Below, in pieces: positions 45,182-58,800 of a DNA stretch of 64,000 nt; within the stretch, counting starts at the first letter, position 1; each line of letters begins with the position of its first letter. The notes under the pieces are model-generated. The model was not told the origin of the DNA, ran no database searches, and worked only from the letters and a program-made list of their open reading frames with translations. The DNA comes from Maniola hyperantus (Eukaryota > Arthropoda > Insecta > Lepidoptera > Nymphalidae). Made by a program: the position numbers and the translations under genes. The stretch is taken from positions 7,839,662 through 7,903,661 of the forward strand of contig NC_048552.1 in the NCBI RefSeq assembly GCF_902806685.2. Reading direction: 5' to 3'.

Positions 45182-47797
45182 TAATGCCATGCATTCACCA
45201 ATGAACATTTCTCGATCTATGTTTCTAAACCTGCAATTAGCAAAGGATGAACTAACTGGAAGCGTTGTTCCATCTCAAAGAAGATAATAGAAACATGGTT
45301 CACCAGTGAGCACATGGCTTTACTAAGGAGTCGGAGGGATCTATTAGCGAGTGCAAAAATAAGGTATTAATATTTTGGTATACTACTTACATTTCCATGA
45401 TAAATATTTCATATTGTGTAACATGCAGTCTTATACATTTTATCATAAGCAATTTCATATTATTCGTGGCTCGGAAGTGAAACTAGGTAATTCAATTTTA
45501 TATTATTCCATAAGTTTACTAAGAATTCGTTTATCTAAAGACATTAGACTAAGAGCCCATGAGAGCCAGCCCTTCGTTATTTTATAAAAAGCTGAAATTT
45601 TCTATGCGCATTATCCCCAACTCAGCGCTCAGGGAGGAACGATCATTGGTAACAAAGACTTATAAAAATCTTTCGTCAAAGTATATCAATTTTTTTTTCT
45701 TCGGAATAGTATTAGAATTGACGAGAAACTTTAAGCTTGTATAAAATACCGAAGGTTTGGCCCACACAGACTCCAAGTCTACATTTGACAGAGTTCAGGA
45801 TGAAGGCATACATTGTCGTAGAACACAATACACAACGCGACCCGCCAATAGACCGTATACGGCTCGGATTACTAACCAATTTTAAGAAGTTTATAAATAA
45901 ATCGTAAAAAATAATGTAACACTTACAACTAATATTGCATAAGAAAAATGAACGGGCACATCTTACGTGTGGCCAGCTTTCATCCAGATATCACTATTAA
46001 AATATCAACGTCTGGTGTCGATCCATATGCTTGTATTGTAAAGAAAACCTAGTATTCTTAACAATTATAATACAAATATCTGGAATATTTTCAAAATTTA
46101 TAGTACAAGCATAGAATACTCAGAACACCCACATCATAATTGAATCGATAATTTCTTACACAATCACACTTGAGATTCATAACATTTTCTCTCCACTTGT
46201 CATGTTATTTTATATTTTTTTTTCACAATAACCATACAACCACATTATTTAAACAACATATTCGCATAATGATTTTAGATTACCGTGGGTAATTACTAAA
46301 GTTTAGCACACAACCTGTAAGTTGGTTAAACAACTTTATTTTCTTACTTTGACTAAACACTCCTTATAAGTCTAGATCATAGTTAGTATAAGTGCAGACA
46401 CCAATCTTGTAATCACATTTAGCGAAGTTCAACTTAACATGCACAGTTCTATAATATATCAGACTTGAACACTAAAATGTAAAGGAATGAATGAATAATG
46501 TAAGTTGGTTTTGTCACACAGTGTTCAAAACGTAATACGTAATTACTAATTACACATCTTCGTATTTCCAGTATCTCGTGCATGGATAAGAAACTGCGTA
46601 AAACGCATCACATACACATAAGATAATATCAAACGTATCATAATTAGAGCATATTCAGAGATATTTTCGTGTGCAATTTAATGGACGATCACACGTTTAA
46701 TGGTGATAATAAAAATAATATCCGGCTGAGTTTGTTGCGGGCTTCAAATATCAGGGCGCTTTTGGAGCCCTCGTAGTTTTAGTTTTAAGTTCGCTTAGGA
46801 TAAAATACACCGCGATTTTACCTGTAACTACTTACAGAATTTTTAGCCTATTTAAGTTTTTAAGCAAATTTGTAACAAAATATCATCTTGTGTGTCTGTG
46901 ATGGTTTCAAGACTTAAGACCCCAGTGACTTTTTTCGCAGTATATAACCGTAGGACTAAATCTTACAGCAAATTATAAGTTATCAATATATTTTTCTATA
47001 TTCACGTGTACATGTGATCAGTCACCATAATAATGTTCTAAATAAATGGGAAAATAATATGATACAAACAAAACTACAAATGTTATTTGACTAGACAGTA
47101 CTTTAGTACCGACATACGGTCGCGTAGTCACACTGTGGCAATTTAATAAGCACTTATATTATATAGGCCTTTAAAATCTGAATAGGGCTTTTAGTGCAAA
47201 TATGTGCTACTATTACAAACTAACGGTGAAGTTTCATAGAAGGTACGCAAATATCACAAATTAACAGCGGAAATTATGAAATGAATATCAATCTTAGCAA
47301 TATAATGTAAAAGTTTTTTTGACAATATTTTAATAACAATATTTAGTACAGTTAAAATTTTCTGATTATACTATAAGTATTACTTTTTTTTAAACTGCTA
47401 AAATATTGTGCATTTTAAAATTTGTGCTAAGCATTTTTAACATTTTTAAAGTTTAAAGTTACAAAAAAAAATCATTTCTCTTAAATAAAATATTAAGCTA
47501 ACACTAAAAGCCCCGCGAGAGCCATAATACACAAAACTTCTATACACACAAACTCCACTCTATTCTATGGTTACTTCTTTAGTGAGGAAGTGTCTTTAAA
47601 CGTTATCAAAATAATTTAGGACTTACAAGAGACAATAAAATCGTTTATAATAAAATACAGTTTGCATCTTCATTTTGCCCACTACACGTTATTACAAAGT
47701 ATATTTAAGTTCCGCCACACCTGGAGCAGGATATTCACTGCAACAAAATATCCAAATTAATTTTTCGTTGGCATCTTGCGACTCTTGTTAAAGGTTG

Positions 47798-47956
47798 TAG
47801 TACGCGACAGGTCGAAAATCGAGATGGCAATCGGGGTAGGGACGCCCCGCACACCCGCACAGCCCACGCGCTAACCTGGTGCGGAATAGCGCGGGTGACG
47901 TGCGGTGCGGGGCGTACTCCGCCTAATACCTCGATTGGGCCTGTGGTCTGTCGTAC
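47798..47956. mobile_element. Palindromic MITE, CGACAGGTCGAGATGGCAATCGG family
   Basis: Starts AGTACGCGACAGGTCG, ends GGTCTGTCGTAC, with inner AATCGGGG and CGATTGG blocks and a GC-rich core (GCGGGTGACGTGCGGTGC). Confidence 0.75.
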
Positions 47957-48062
47957 ATTCCCCCTAGTGCACTAATTAGAAATTGCACATTGCTCACAAC
48001 TGTAGCCCAGCACGAATTAAGATAAAAGAATTAAAACCGGACTATGATTACTACTATTTTTG

Positions 48063-48175
48063 ACGACCTCCCTGGAGTAGTGGTGAACGCAGTGGTTAGA
48101 TAAGTGGGAGATCCCAGGTTCGATTTTCGGCAGGGGCAACTTGGTGATTAAAGCCAGCTACTGACCAACAACTGC
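48063..48175 (+). mobile_element. tRNA-like SINE fragment next to the Csk stop codon
   Basis: GTAGTGGTGAACGCAGTGGTTAG resembles a tRNA head and CAGGTTCGATTTTCGGCAGG a B box. The right boundary is unclear and may reach the Csk 3' coding end at 48158. Confidence 0.45.
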
Positions 48176-51100
48176 CGCACGGACGAAGGGCGATGTTACC
48201 TGGAGCGCATGCGCAGCGTCGCGGATGGCGGCGAGGCGCAGACGTGTGTGCGCGAAGGTAGGGCGCTGCGCGGGGTCGGCGTGCCACGCGGCGCGCATCA
48301 CATCGTAGGGGCCGGTCGGGCAGCCCTCGGGCGCCTCCATGCGGTAGCCGCGCTCCACGTGCCGCACCACCTCCGCCAGCGGCTGCAACCGACAACGACT
48401 TACTACACAGGCATAGACCACTGTTCGCTTGCACATTTCACATAACAAGTGCGAGCTGCGATTGTGGTGGCGAAATATAGAGAGATAATAAAACATTACT
48501 TACGATTCTCGGATATGGCACTCTTCCAAATGAGTAGATCTCCCAAAGTAGTATACCGAAGCTCCACATGTCAGACTTATTTGAAAATTTCTGCCAAAAA
48601 AAATATCTTTCATTAGTATTGCCACTACTGCCAGTAGGTACTACCACTTTGATAAGTTGCGCCGATGTACCTGCGCAGAAATCTTATTTTTGGGTGGCGC
48701 GAAAATATTATCACAGCTAATCATAGCGCGCGTCCGTCCGCTATTTGCCCACGTGTTACCTGTTTTGTACGCGTAAACTATGAGCGAGATAGCGCGGGTC
48801 TCTGTTGTTCTTGTATTTAAAATCATAACGTTAAACGATAAGATCTATGGGTCGATTTCGTAAAAGTTGCCAATAGTGAGCGAGCATCAACCAATTCGAG
48901 GTGATTTTTTTTTTAATGTGTTCCTTTTTTCCTCCGACATGGTGGTCGGAGACTTTTTTTTTATTTCGTTTGTGTACATTCGGTTTTAGTCAACGTTAGG
49001 TTGCGCTTTTCTGCTCAAACGAATTTTGTCAATGCAACTTGTAATAGTGGTATATTTAGTGAGGATAGGTCGACAATTGGACCGCATGGTTACATCACTC
49101 ACGTTGTACTTGAGCGCCTCGGGCGCGGTCCATTTGATGGGCAGCTTGGCCTGCACGCGCAGCGCGTCGGCGGGGTCGTCCGGCGCAGCATCGGTGCGCG
49201 CCAGGCCGAAGTCTGCCACCTTGGCAGTGCCCTCGGCCGAGATGAGCACGTTGCGCGCCGCCAGGTCGCGGTGCACCACGCGCTGCCGCTCCAGGTACTC
49301 CATGCCGCAGCACGCGTCACTGCACACAGAACACACGTGCCGTTTAACGCATGACATACACTTTATAATGAGGAGTGCCCTAAAGAGCTTTTTAGCTCAT
49401 TCCACCGTCCTTTTTCTACAGCCGCACCGCGCGCCACCGTAAGCAACTTCACCCTCACCACCTGGGTGTCTGGTGCATTTCAACAGTCCGTTGTGCCAGA
49501 TCTTTCTTTCCACGCACATGCAAACTGTGGAATCAACTCCCATCGGCGGTGTTCCCACTAGATTACAACATGGAGTTATTCAAGGGGTGGACCAACAAAC
49601 GAACCGGCACAGCCTCTGGTGCTGCATGTTCATAGGCGGCGGTAATCACTTAATATCGGGCGACCCATTTGCTCGCTATTTCTATTTAAAAAATACGCGC
49701 TGCGAACGCTAAACGCAGCGTTGTTGGGGCAGTAGAGCACTCACTAGGCGAAGTTGATTTGGTTGAGCTGCGTGACGTAGTGCCGTCCGCGGCTGCGCAG
49801 GTAGTCCAGCAGCGAGCCCTGCGCGCAGTGCTCCGTCACGATGCACGTGCTGCCGTTAGAGCTGAACACCACGCAGCCCAGTAGCCGCACCAAGTTCTCG
49901 TGTTTAAGTGAACTGTAAAAAAAATCCGCCTACTGTCAATCATAAATGTACTGTGATAGAAGATGTGAGGTTTTAAAAAATATATTAAACTTTTCAGAAT
50001 ATTTGAGATTTATTTTAGATTTATATTAATCTGTATTGTTAATCTTCGCACTAACTAATAATAAATGTAACTTACGCCATAACACTCGCCTCCGCTCGAA
50101 ATTTACTAGCTGCCTCCCGATCTTTTAATATTTTGACGGCGACTTTTTGTGTTCCGTTCAAAATACCAAGCATCACATCGCCAAACTCGCCTTTGCCAAT
50201 ATTTTCCCGAATTTCTAAATCCCGTTCAGCAATTATCCAACCTAGAAAAAATATATAAATTGTAAGTACATACTAAACGTCAGGCACACGTCACTGCCAG
50301 GAAAGGCCAGGGACACAAATTGTTGCTAAGTTAGATCTTGCAGGAAATTGTCTACCCCGGCCCGTGTATGCTAGTAATTGCTCAAAATAAAATTGGCAAA
50401 AAATATTACAATATTATACTCGGTGCTAGCCCAAATCCCCAGGATGTAAACTAGCATGTGACGAAAGACGTCAAGATCGGTTTATTGATTGAGCAAGGGA
50501 AGTGACGTTATAAAGCCTCGTCGTGAAGGCTGCGTGAAATAAGTTTCTACCAGAGTTGCCTTGATCGGTAGAACATTTCTATTCTATTTTAATTTGTTTA
50601 GCGGTGGGTTAGTTTATCGTGTAAACTTACGCGCATCGACGAATTTTTGCGCGCCATCTGGTTGATCGCCAGAAAGATGCCCAAAAGCATGTTGGAAGTG
50701 ACCGGAACTTAGCGCGCTAGACACGCTCGGCGTTGGTGGGTATGGCGGTGGTTGCTGAAGAAAAAAAAAATTTATTGCAATACATACAGGCTTGCACATG
50801 CCCAGAAGATGCCTATTCATTCTTGTCTTGAAGATATTTAGGTTGCACCAGACATCTAATAGATATGCAACAAGCGTGGCCCCTATAGACCCTCTCGCTC
50901 AAGCAGAATTACTTACTTGTGAAATGTTATTCCTTCTAATTTACTCTCGCTTCGGCTATTGTAGCCTTGTATACTGCAACCCACCATTGCACAATAACTT
51001 CAAAGAGAAAAATTGTACTCAACTTTCAAAACAAATCAATCATTTCTTTAAAATACATGAGTCAACATTACCTCACTTCATGTTGTTTGTCAAAATCTCA

Positions 51101-54100
51101 CGTACAAAATACATCTTGACAAACAAAAAAAGTGGCCACAGTAATAAGGACAAAAAATGATCATTCGTCACGTTCTACTAAGAGCTTATATGCATAATTT
51201 AGCTATCTCTCTCTAACAGGAGTCACAGTAGGGCTACTTCTACAGGTATTTGTTCTGAAGGTTGTATGTGGCAGGAAACTAATTATTAATTAAGTGTGAG
51301 TTAAGTAAGTCGAACAACTCACAAAATATTGAGTTGTCAAATTACGATTGCCCTAAGCAACTGTGAATAAAGTTGATGCTTACCTGAGGAAGAGGTGAGA
51401 AAGGTTGTACGTTATTGTTGTTGGCACCATTGGGAGAAGCTTTGGGAAGCCACCGCTCTAACTTTGTACATAAACCATCGGCATCTTTCAAGTAATGCTG
51501 AATTAAATCCATCATATTATCAAAGAATTCCTCATCGTCGATCGTGAGACGTTGATTTTGGCTATCCGGTACCGTCGCCCATTTCACCCTGCAATAATAT
51601 TTGATTTTCATATATACAGGAAATATACAGTTCTTTACAGGCGGCTTTTTGATAAAGTAAAACACCAGATTTAAACTTGCGTAATATTTCAATTTTCAGG
51701 GGAAATAGCAGACGTCTGACCTTCTCTGCAGCAGCGTGGTACTATTATCTTCGTATCGTATTGTAACATACGAAACTCGACTGGGAGTCCGGTCCAATAG
51801 ACACAGCACAAATTCGTGTTTGGGTTTGTATGAAATTTTGAACGCGCTTGTTGAGTGTCGTTACCATTTACGCAGGAGGATCATATTGTTGGTAGTTAGT
51901 CAAATCGAATCGTTTATTTCTATTTGTTGTGCTGTGAATGGTTCGATATATTAATGCTTAGTATAGAATGACATTTATTATCTACATTTGAGATCGAAAG
52001 TGGTTGCCTTGTCCTTGCTAGATTTTATCGATCTGTGTAAGTACGCAAAATAAGAAATCCAATCTGAAGTTGCAAGATGGTGATTTGCGCAGGTTTGAGT
52101 AAGGATTAAAATATACAAGCCTGGCTGAGGCCCGTTTTTGTACAATGCTTAGTCACAATGCTTGAAACACTTCGTGTTCAGATTGGACTACTTGTTTGGC
52201 GCGCTTTATAAAAGTCGATACAATCTGTGATAGCCTAGTTGTTAGGATGTCCGCTTCCTAAATGGAGGTCGGGTGGTCGATCCCGGACACGTTCTTCTAA
52301 CTTTTAAGGGTTATGAGCATTTTAAGTAACTAAATATAACTTATGAGGAAAAACATCGCGTGAAGAGACCCGCATGCCTGAGAGTTCTCCATAATGTTCT
52401 CAAAGGTGTGAAGTGTGTGGCCAAAAACCCTTCTCATTCTGAAAGGATACCCGTGCTCTGTAGTGAGTCAGCGATGGTGATATGATGATAAAAGCCGTAA
52501 TGTAGTGTTACCGGTAGTGCTCGACGCGGCCACGGAAGCGCACGCAGAGCGTGTGGTCGCCGGGGAAGTTGGTGCTCTCGCGCACGAGGAACACGCCGTC
52601 CGGCGAGCCCGACAGCAACGCCTCCGCGCGCTCGCGGGAGATGGCGCCGTGGTGCCAGCTGCCGACACATTCAATTGTTTTACATTCACATACTTTCTAC
52701 ATACTTGACATATCATACAAGCAAGACTACCAATTGCTAAGCAAAGTTCATTGAAATAAGTCCAAAATGGACATACATGTGACAGACATTCACTTATATT
52801 AAGACATTGTAATATGTCACTACATTAAGGTGCAATTTCAATTGAAAAACTTGAATGAAAATCAATGTATAGTAAAAAGACTTGTCCACTCGACACACCA
52901 AACTCGACTGATCCATGACTGAGCCTAAACCGCTCTGGATAGAAACTGGAAATTTTGGCAGTACATAAAAATATCCTGAAATAATTATTCTGGATATTTC
53001 AGATTTTAGATTTATTTGTGAAGCTATATCCATTTTACCATAATCGACCAGCTGGTAATCAGTTTGTATCTTTTTGACTTGAATTGGGTAAATTTTTCAG
53101 ATAATAGTCAAATTAATGATAAACATTGTTTAAAAAAAAAAGTAATATTTGTAGTTTCTTGTTTTCAGCTGATTCCGCTTTTAGAACTGGTGGTAGTCTT
53201 GACCTGACATTGGCCCCGATTCTCTAGTCTCTCTCTTAACTAATTTTAGAGTATCTGCATCCTTTTCTTTTTACTAATGCTAAAAAAGGAACGGAACATG
53301 ACTTTTACATTTAAAGACTCTAAATTTTAGTGCACAATACAAATTTAAACAGTAGGTTCGCGAGTGCGTGCTAAAATCACGGGTTTTACCATCTAAAAAT
53401 TAAATTTTGAAATGTCAAACTGCTTCTGTCCTTTTCATATTACAATAGTAAGAAGAGGGTGCGAATACGCTAAAATTAGGTTGTGCTTAGAATCGGTGCC
53501 ACTATTGTCTTTAAAATAAGGCTTAATAACTGCACAAGAGAGTATCTTTTTAAAAAAAACTGTAGAAGCATAAATCATTCGCGATGCGACTAAGCAATTA
53601 GATAAGTGTAGTTTTCTGCAAGAATTTAACAGTGACGCAAACCCCCGTAACCAATTATTTAGTTACAGCAGAAGTGATGACTCTGTTTCGCAACACTAAT
53701 TTCGCAACAAAACAATAATCACAGAAAGAAAGTTCTATTATGATTCATGTATTACAAAACAAGTCAATTAAAACTGTAAGATATTTACTCATCGTTACAA
53801 TTTATTAGTGGGACATCCGATACAGTTTTTTCTCCGAGTTCGCGCTCTGTACACTGAACATCCGCCTCCATAACTGGCAAATACTGGCTCGTATCTACTA
53901 TCAAAACACCTGAGATAACCCATATCTTATCACAAATAAAGCATCTGGGCTCGGAATATCATTTGATTTTATCGAAAATTCATTAAATAACATATTTTAT
54001 TAACATCAACATGCGATAAGACTGCTTTGATTGTCTAAAAGTTATCATCTACGCTACAGATACATCTGTGATTAAACAAGTGTTAACATAAAAGTTTATA

Positions 54101-55746
54101 AGTGTTATACTTAGTATCAACTAAATTACCTTTCATTTTTTTAATTTTATAGACTAGCGCTTGGCTGCAATGAGACCTGCTGGCAAGTGTAGACGCAGCC
54201 TAAGATGGAGCACACTAGCCTAGAAGATGCCTTGACTTGAAGGTACCCGTATTGGAAGTGTATTTCAATTTATATCATTGGTTTATATTTGATGATTAAA
54301 CGAACTTACCCTAAGTGAAGTTCTATCATAATTATACGAGGGCTTCGTCTGAAGAGATTAAGAATACTTGTAGTAGACGAACCGTCTGGCCATTCAAACA
54401 CTATAGTTGAGAAATACATCTAAAAATAAATAAAACAAAATAAAAATCCATTGATACATTTTTCGTACCATAGACTGTACTTCTCACAAGGCAACACTCA
54501 TGCAACACTGGTCGCCATTTTCATTCAGTTTAGAGTTCTTTTTTTTTTTTTTTTTTTTTACTATGTCATACAATATGGGTGTCCGAAAGGAAACAAATGG
54601 GATGGGGGGGATCTTAATCTCTTCAGACGAAGCCCTCGTATAATTATGATAGAACTTCACTTAGGGTAAGTTCGTTTAATCATCAATTATACTTTGCTTC
54701 GTCTTCGAGATTAAGAATACTTGTAGATCTTTAGAGATATGACATTTGTGAAAAAAAAAATGATAATATTAATTATATTTATATAATCAATTATATCAAT
54801 ATAGTAAATGAATATAGTAGCCTAATCAGCAATAGAGAGTAAGTCAAAAAAGTTAAATAACTTTATGTGATTTCAAAAATATTTTAAATGTTTTACTAAT
54901 TATGATTTAAAACGGTTTTTTGCAAAATCATTGCTATTATCAGTTATCACAAATGGAGAATGAATTTGACCAATCCGCAGTTTTGTGTATTAGGTTATAT
55001 TAACGGTATTTTTAAATGCGGTAAAAGTGGAGGCATGCCTCGTTGAATGAGCTGCAAAAATATTTGTACCGAAGTATTATACTTTTATTTAAAACTTCCT
55101 TTATCCAACGACTGATTGATTGGAAACAATCTGGTTTATATGTGCTTTTGAAACTGATAAAATTACAGTTGATTATGGTTTCTTACAAAGAATGTTCTAA
55201 TAACATGTACTAATAATGCCTCTGTCGGGCATATTTCTGGCTTTTCTTTGAAAACAAAAAAATGCAGAACTAAGGAGGGTAGAAAGAAAGTCAGCTCGCG
55301 AGGTTTTTGATCAAATCGGGTATTTTTATAATAATTCTGTCATTAGTTTTAATTTCAACATTCTGTACATTAATTTTATGTAAAGTTTGCCACTCTTTGT
55401 GCCCTTACAAGAGCGAATGTTGCAATTCTTTTTGTTAAATTTTCCATACTGATCTCACCTGGGTACCAGTTTCCCACAAAAATTAATACTATTGAAGGAT
55501 TTAAGATGACATTCTTTCCCAACTTTCCCATAGTATACTATGGGAAAGCCAGTATTAACCTTACAATCTTAGTTACCTTATCATCTGTGCCTATTTTTGC
55601 ATTTACAATCAAAAATACGGCGGATCTTGATTGTATAAAGTACCTACTTTACACAACTCCGGTATGAAACTTTTTAGTTAAGAAAATAAATGAGATGGAG
55701 AACTGATGCTTGATAATGATCAATACTATACTTTTACAAAAAAATA

Positions 55747-55811
<65 letters not shown>

Positions 55812-58800
55812 CAAAGCTTTATTGTTTAACAGAATTGAATCTTATCAGTTTAACTATTGATGAAGCAAGCAATATGATATTGTTTAATGCACTTCGTGGG
55901 GTGCTCCTTCGTGAAGATGCTGCGCGAATAGCTTCGCGGCTACCAACGTGACTTTTTGTTACAATTGGCTGTTAGGAGCAGATAACAATACCATATGTGT
56001 ATTGGTTTAGTATTAACTTATGTAAGTATTAATATCTACAAAAGGAACCACGGTTGAGTCGTCCAGAGTGGAGCAATTACTATGCCCTCAGGCTTATCTA
56101 AAATTAAATTTTATTCATTCGTTATTTTTAAAATTACGAATATTGGTTTTATAAATTCAACGTAAAAAAAAAGATTACTGCTAAGGCTCCTTGGGTCTCT
56201 GTGCAAAGAAATATATATGCATCGCATTTTTTATTAAGCTATAGCAAATAAATCTATCTAAGAGTTTTACTGTTCTACTGAAGGCATGTCCTGTCAGTTC
56301 TAACTTGGTATTGAGGTGCGGTGTGATCGACGCGATTTTGCGTCAGCTATTTTCGTCATCTTGTGAACAAGTGTAAACGCGTCGACTGATAAAATGATTT
56401 TTTCTTCGCACCATGTCCTATTTCTTGGTAATATTAGTGAGATGAGAAAATCACACGCGATCCATTTTTATTACATACTAAATTGCACTTGTATTGTCGA
56501 TGCGAAGAAGTAGGTATCTGACAATTATATTTTATATTCTTTATGAAGATCTTTAAATCGAAATATGTTGCCAAAAACTCTAAGTTGTTGTTGAGCATAC
56601 TTTCTGCCATTTAACATTAACTTCATCCTTACCATAAGCTGCCCCCAATCAGTTTTACTGACATGACTGACATCAGAAAAGATTTCTAAGCAGTAGAAAT
56701 CATTATGCGACTAGAGAGTAACATATTCCTTGTTATAGGATTAACTGAACTTTCAATATGTGTCAGCCATCATTCGGAATCTTTTGTTAAATGTTCAGGA
56801 ATAGTCATATTATTTACGATTTTATATGACTCTTATAGTCCTCAGTTTTTTCTAGAGATATTTACATAGTTCGATATTCTTGGTGTACAAGTACAACCAA
56901 CCATATTAAACAGCGGGCTAAGATAAGGTAAGGAGGCTTGCTAATTGAGCCAACTGTCGTATAGTACGTCGCTTTAATTTTTATTTTTAATATTATCTTG
57001 TCTTATTAAGATCCTCTTTTCATTAGTGAGAACTAAGTATCCTAAATATTTACACCCAGTGTAAGGTGTCAACGAACTTTTCTCATAGTTAATATCAAAC
57101 ATAATGTTTCTAAGATATCTATTGTGTGAGTTACATTCTGTTGGCAAGCGTAAAATCAGTCAGTAATTATAATATTATATCATCCAAATAATTGGATGAA
57201 ATATATCCTAAAAACCGAAGTAAGTATATTACTGGTTTCATTCATTTTGTAAAACTGAAGGAGCTGCGTTCAATCCGAATGGAAGAACGATAAATTCGTA
57301 TTTTTGATACGAGATAATTTTTGAATTACTCATAATAGAAAATAAGCGTATTTTATATCAATTAAGTATACATAAGAATGAATTCCTCGAAATTAATGTT
57401 AAAGTTGCTCGTATCAACAGAAGACGTCTCCGTTTTAAAGTGATTCGTTGGTATTTAGAAAAAACACCTTAAATGTATATTATAACCATTTCTAATCCAT
57501 GATAAAATTAGGGCATCATTTACAATGAGGCGCTATCTGTCATAGAATGCAGATAGTCTACCAACGGTGTATCTTACTTCGCCTATCGGCTTGTCTGAGC
57601 GCGCACTCTGCGGCTGCGCGTGCGGCGGAGGCGGGCGGCGGCAGAGGAGCTTAGTATAGGTACTTGCGAGGCTGTTGCGCGGCAAGCGCTGATTTTCTCT
57701 TTGCTCCCGTCTGCCTCACCAGTGGAAGCGGAGCTTTCACGTTTGACTCGAAAGACCGAGATTCGTTATGTTGTGAGAAAACAATCGTTTTAGCTTGAAA
57801 CGACACAGTCTCCGCTGCATCGCCCAATTTTTCGCCAAAAAGAAAACTGTCAATTCCAGCCAAGTATTTAAATGACTTTTAATAGTACATGTTACAAAAC
57901 TTCGGCAAAACATAGACTCAACAAACTGGGAGTCACACAAGAGCTCGGCTGCATCAAATAAAAGTTTTATGAGGTACGAATTACGTCAGACAGTGCTGCA
58001 GCCTTTATTTCCGCGTTTAAATGTGGAGATCCAATCTTAAGACAGTTTTCTGATAGGAACTTGATAGACTCGTGGTGGCCCTGGCAATGTGTTCCCAAAG
58101 GACAACTAATCCTTTATTTTAGAAAGAGTTTCACCTAATAGGTCCAGTATAATTATCCAAAATAATTAGATTCATTCAGAAGTTGAGGGTATATCGGAAA
58201 TAGAATCCGTACCTAATCAGTTGCTCTAGTCCGACTGGTGACGATTGAATGATATTCATCGTATCGTCTACAAATAGTTATTTTAGACTCAGGCTCACAA
58301 CCTGTGCTCAACATAATTAATATGAAGGTATTATCTTTCAAAGATAAACTCATCGTTTTTAAGTAATTAATACAAAAGAAATAGTCTTTACAACTATCCT
58401 CAATGTATATTGACGTGAAGGTAACACTCTCTAATGAAGTGTACTCAACACTTATGTTACTGGATATTCACTTATTTTCTTTTGAAATAGGTAAGTATTT
58501 TTGAAATAATAATAAATGTACAAAGAAAATAGTCTTAATAACTATACTCAATGTATATTGTCGTGAAGGTACCACTCTCTAATGAAGTGTACTCAACACT
58601 TATGTTACTGGATTTTCACTTATTTTCTTATGAAATAGGTAAGTATTTTTGAAATAATAATAAATACAAAGGAAATAGTCGTAATAATTATACACAATGT
58701 ATATTGTCGTGAAGGTAACATTCTCTATTGAAGTGTACTCAACACTAATTACTAATATTACTACTTTACTGAAGTAATTTGTAACCTACCTTCTTTAAGA

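Larger units (their letters stand above)
42880..48157. other. Gene-free region between the 198-aa gene and Csk
   Basis: It is AT-rich with several repeats listed separately and no coding exon I can support. A GC-rich patch at 42890-43210 (with a tandem CGCCGCGAGACGCCACG pair near 43157-43192) has short open frames that resemble nothing I recognise. The stretch 45.2-47.8 kb shows no clear structure; part may be Csk 3' UTR. Confidence 0.5.

Noticed and set aside
48209..49442. Plus-strand open frames of 78-138 codons
   Set aside because: They are antisense shadows of the GC-rich Csk kinase exons.
50792..51160. 122-codon plus-strand frame in a Csk intron
   Set aside because: No domain, low-complexity AT-rich composition and no splice partners; taken as chance or old repeat.
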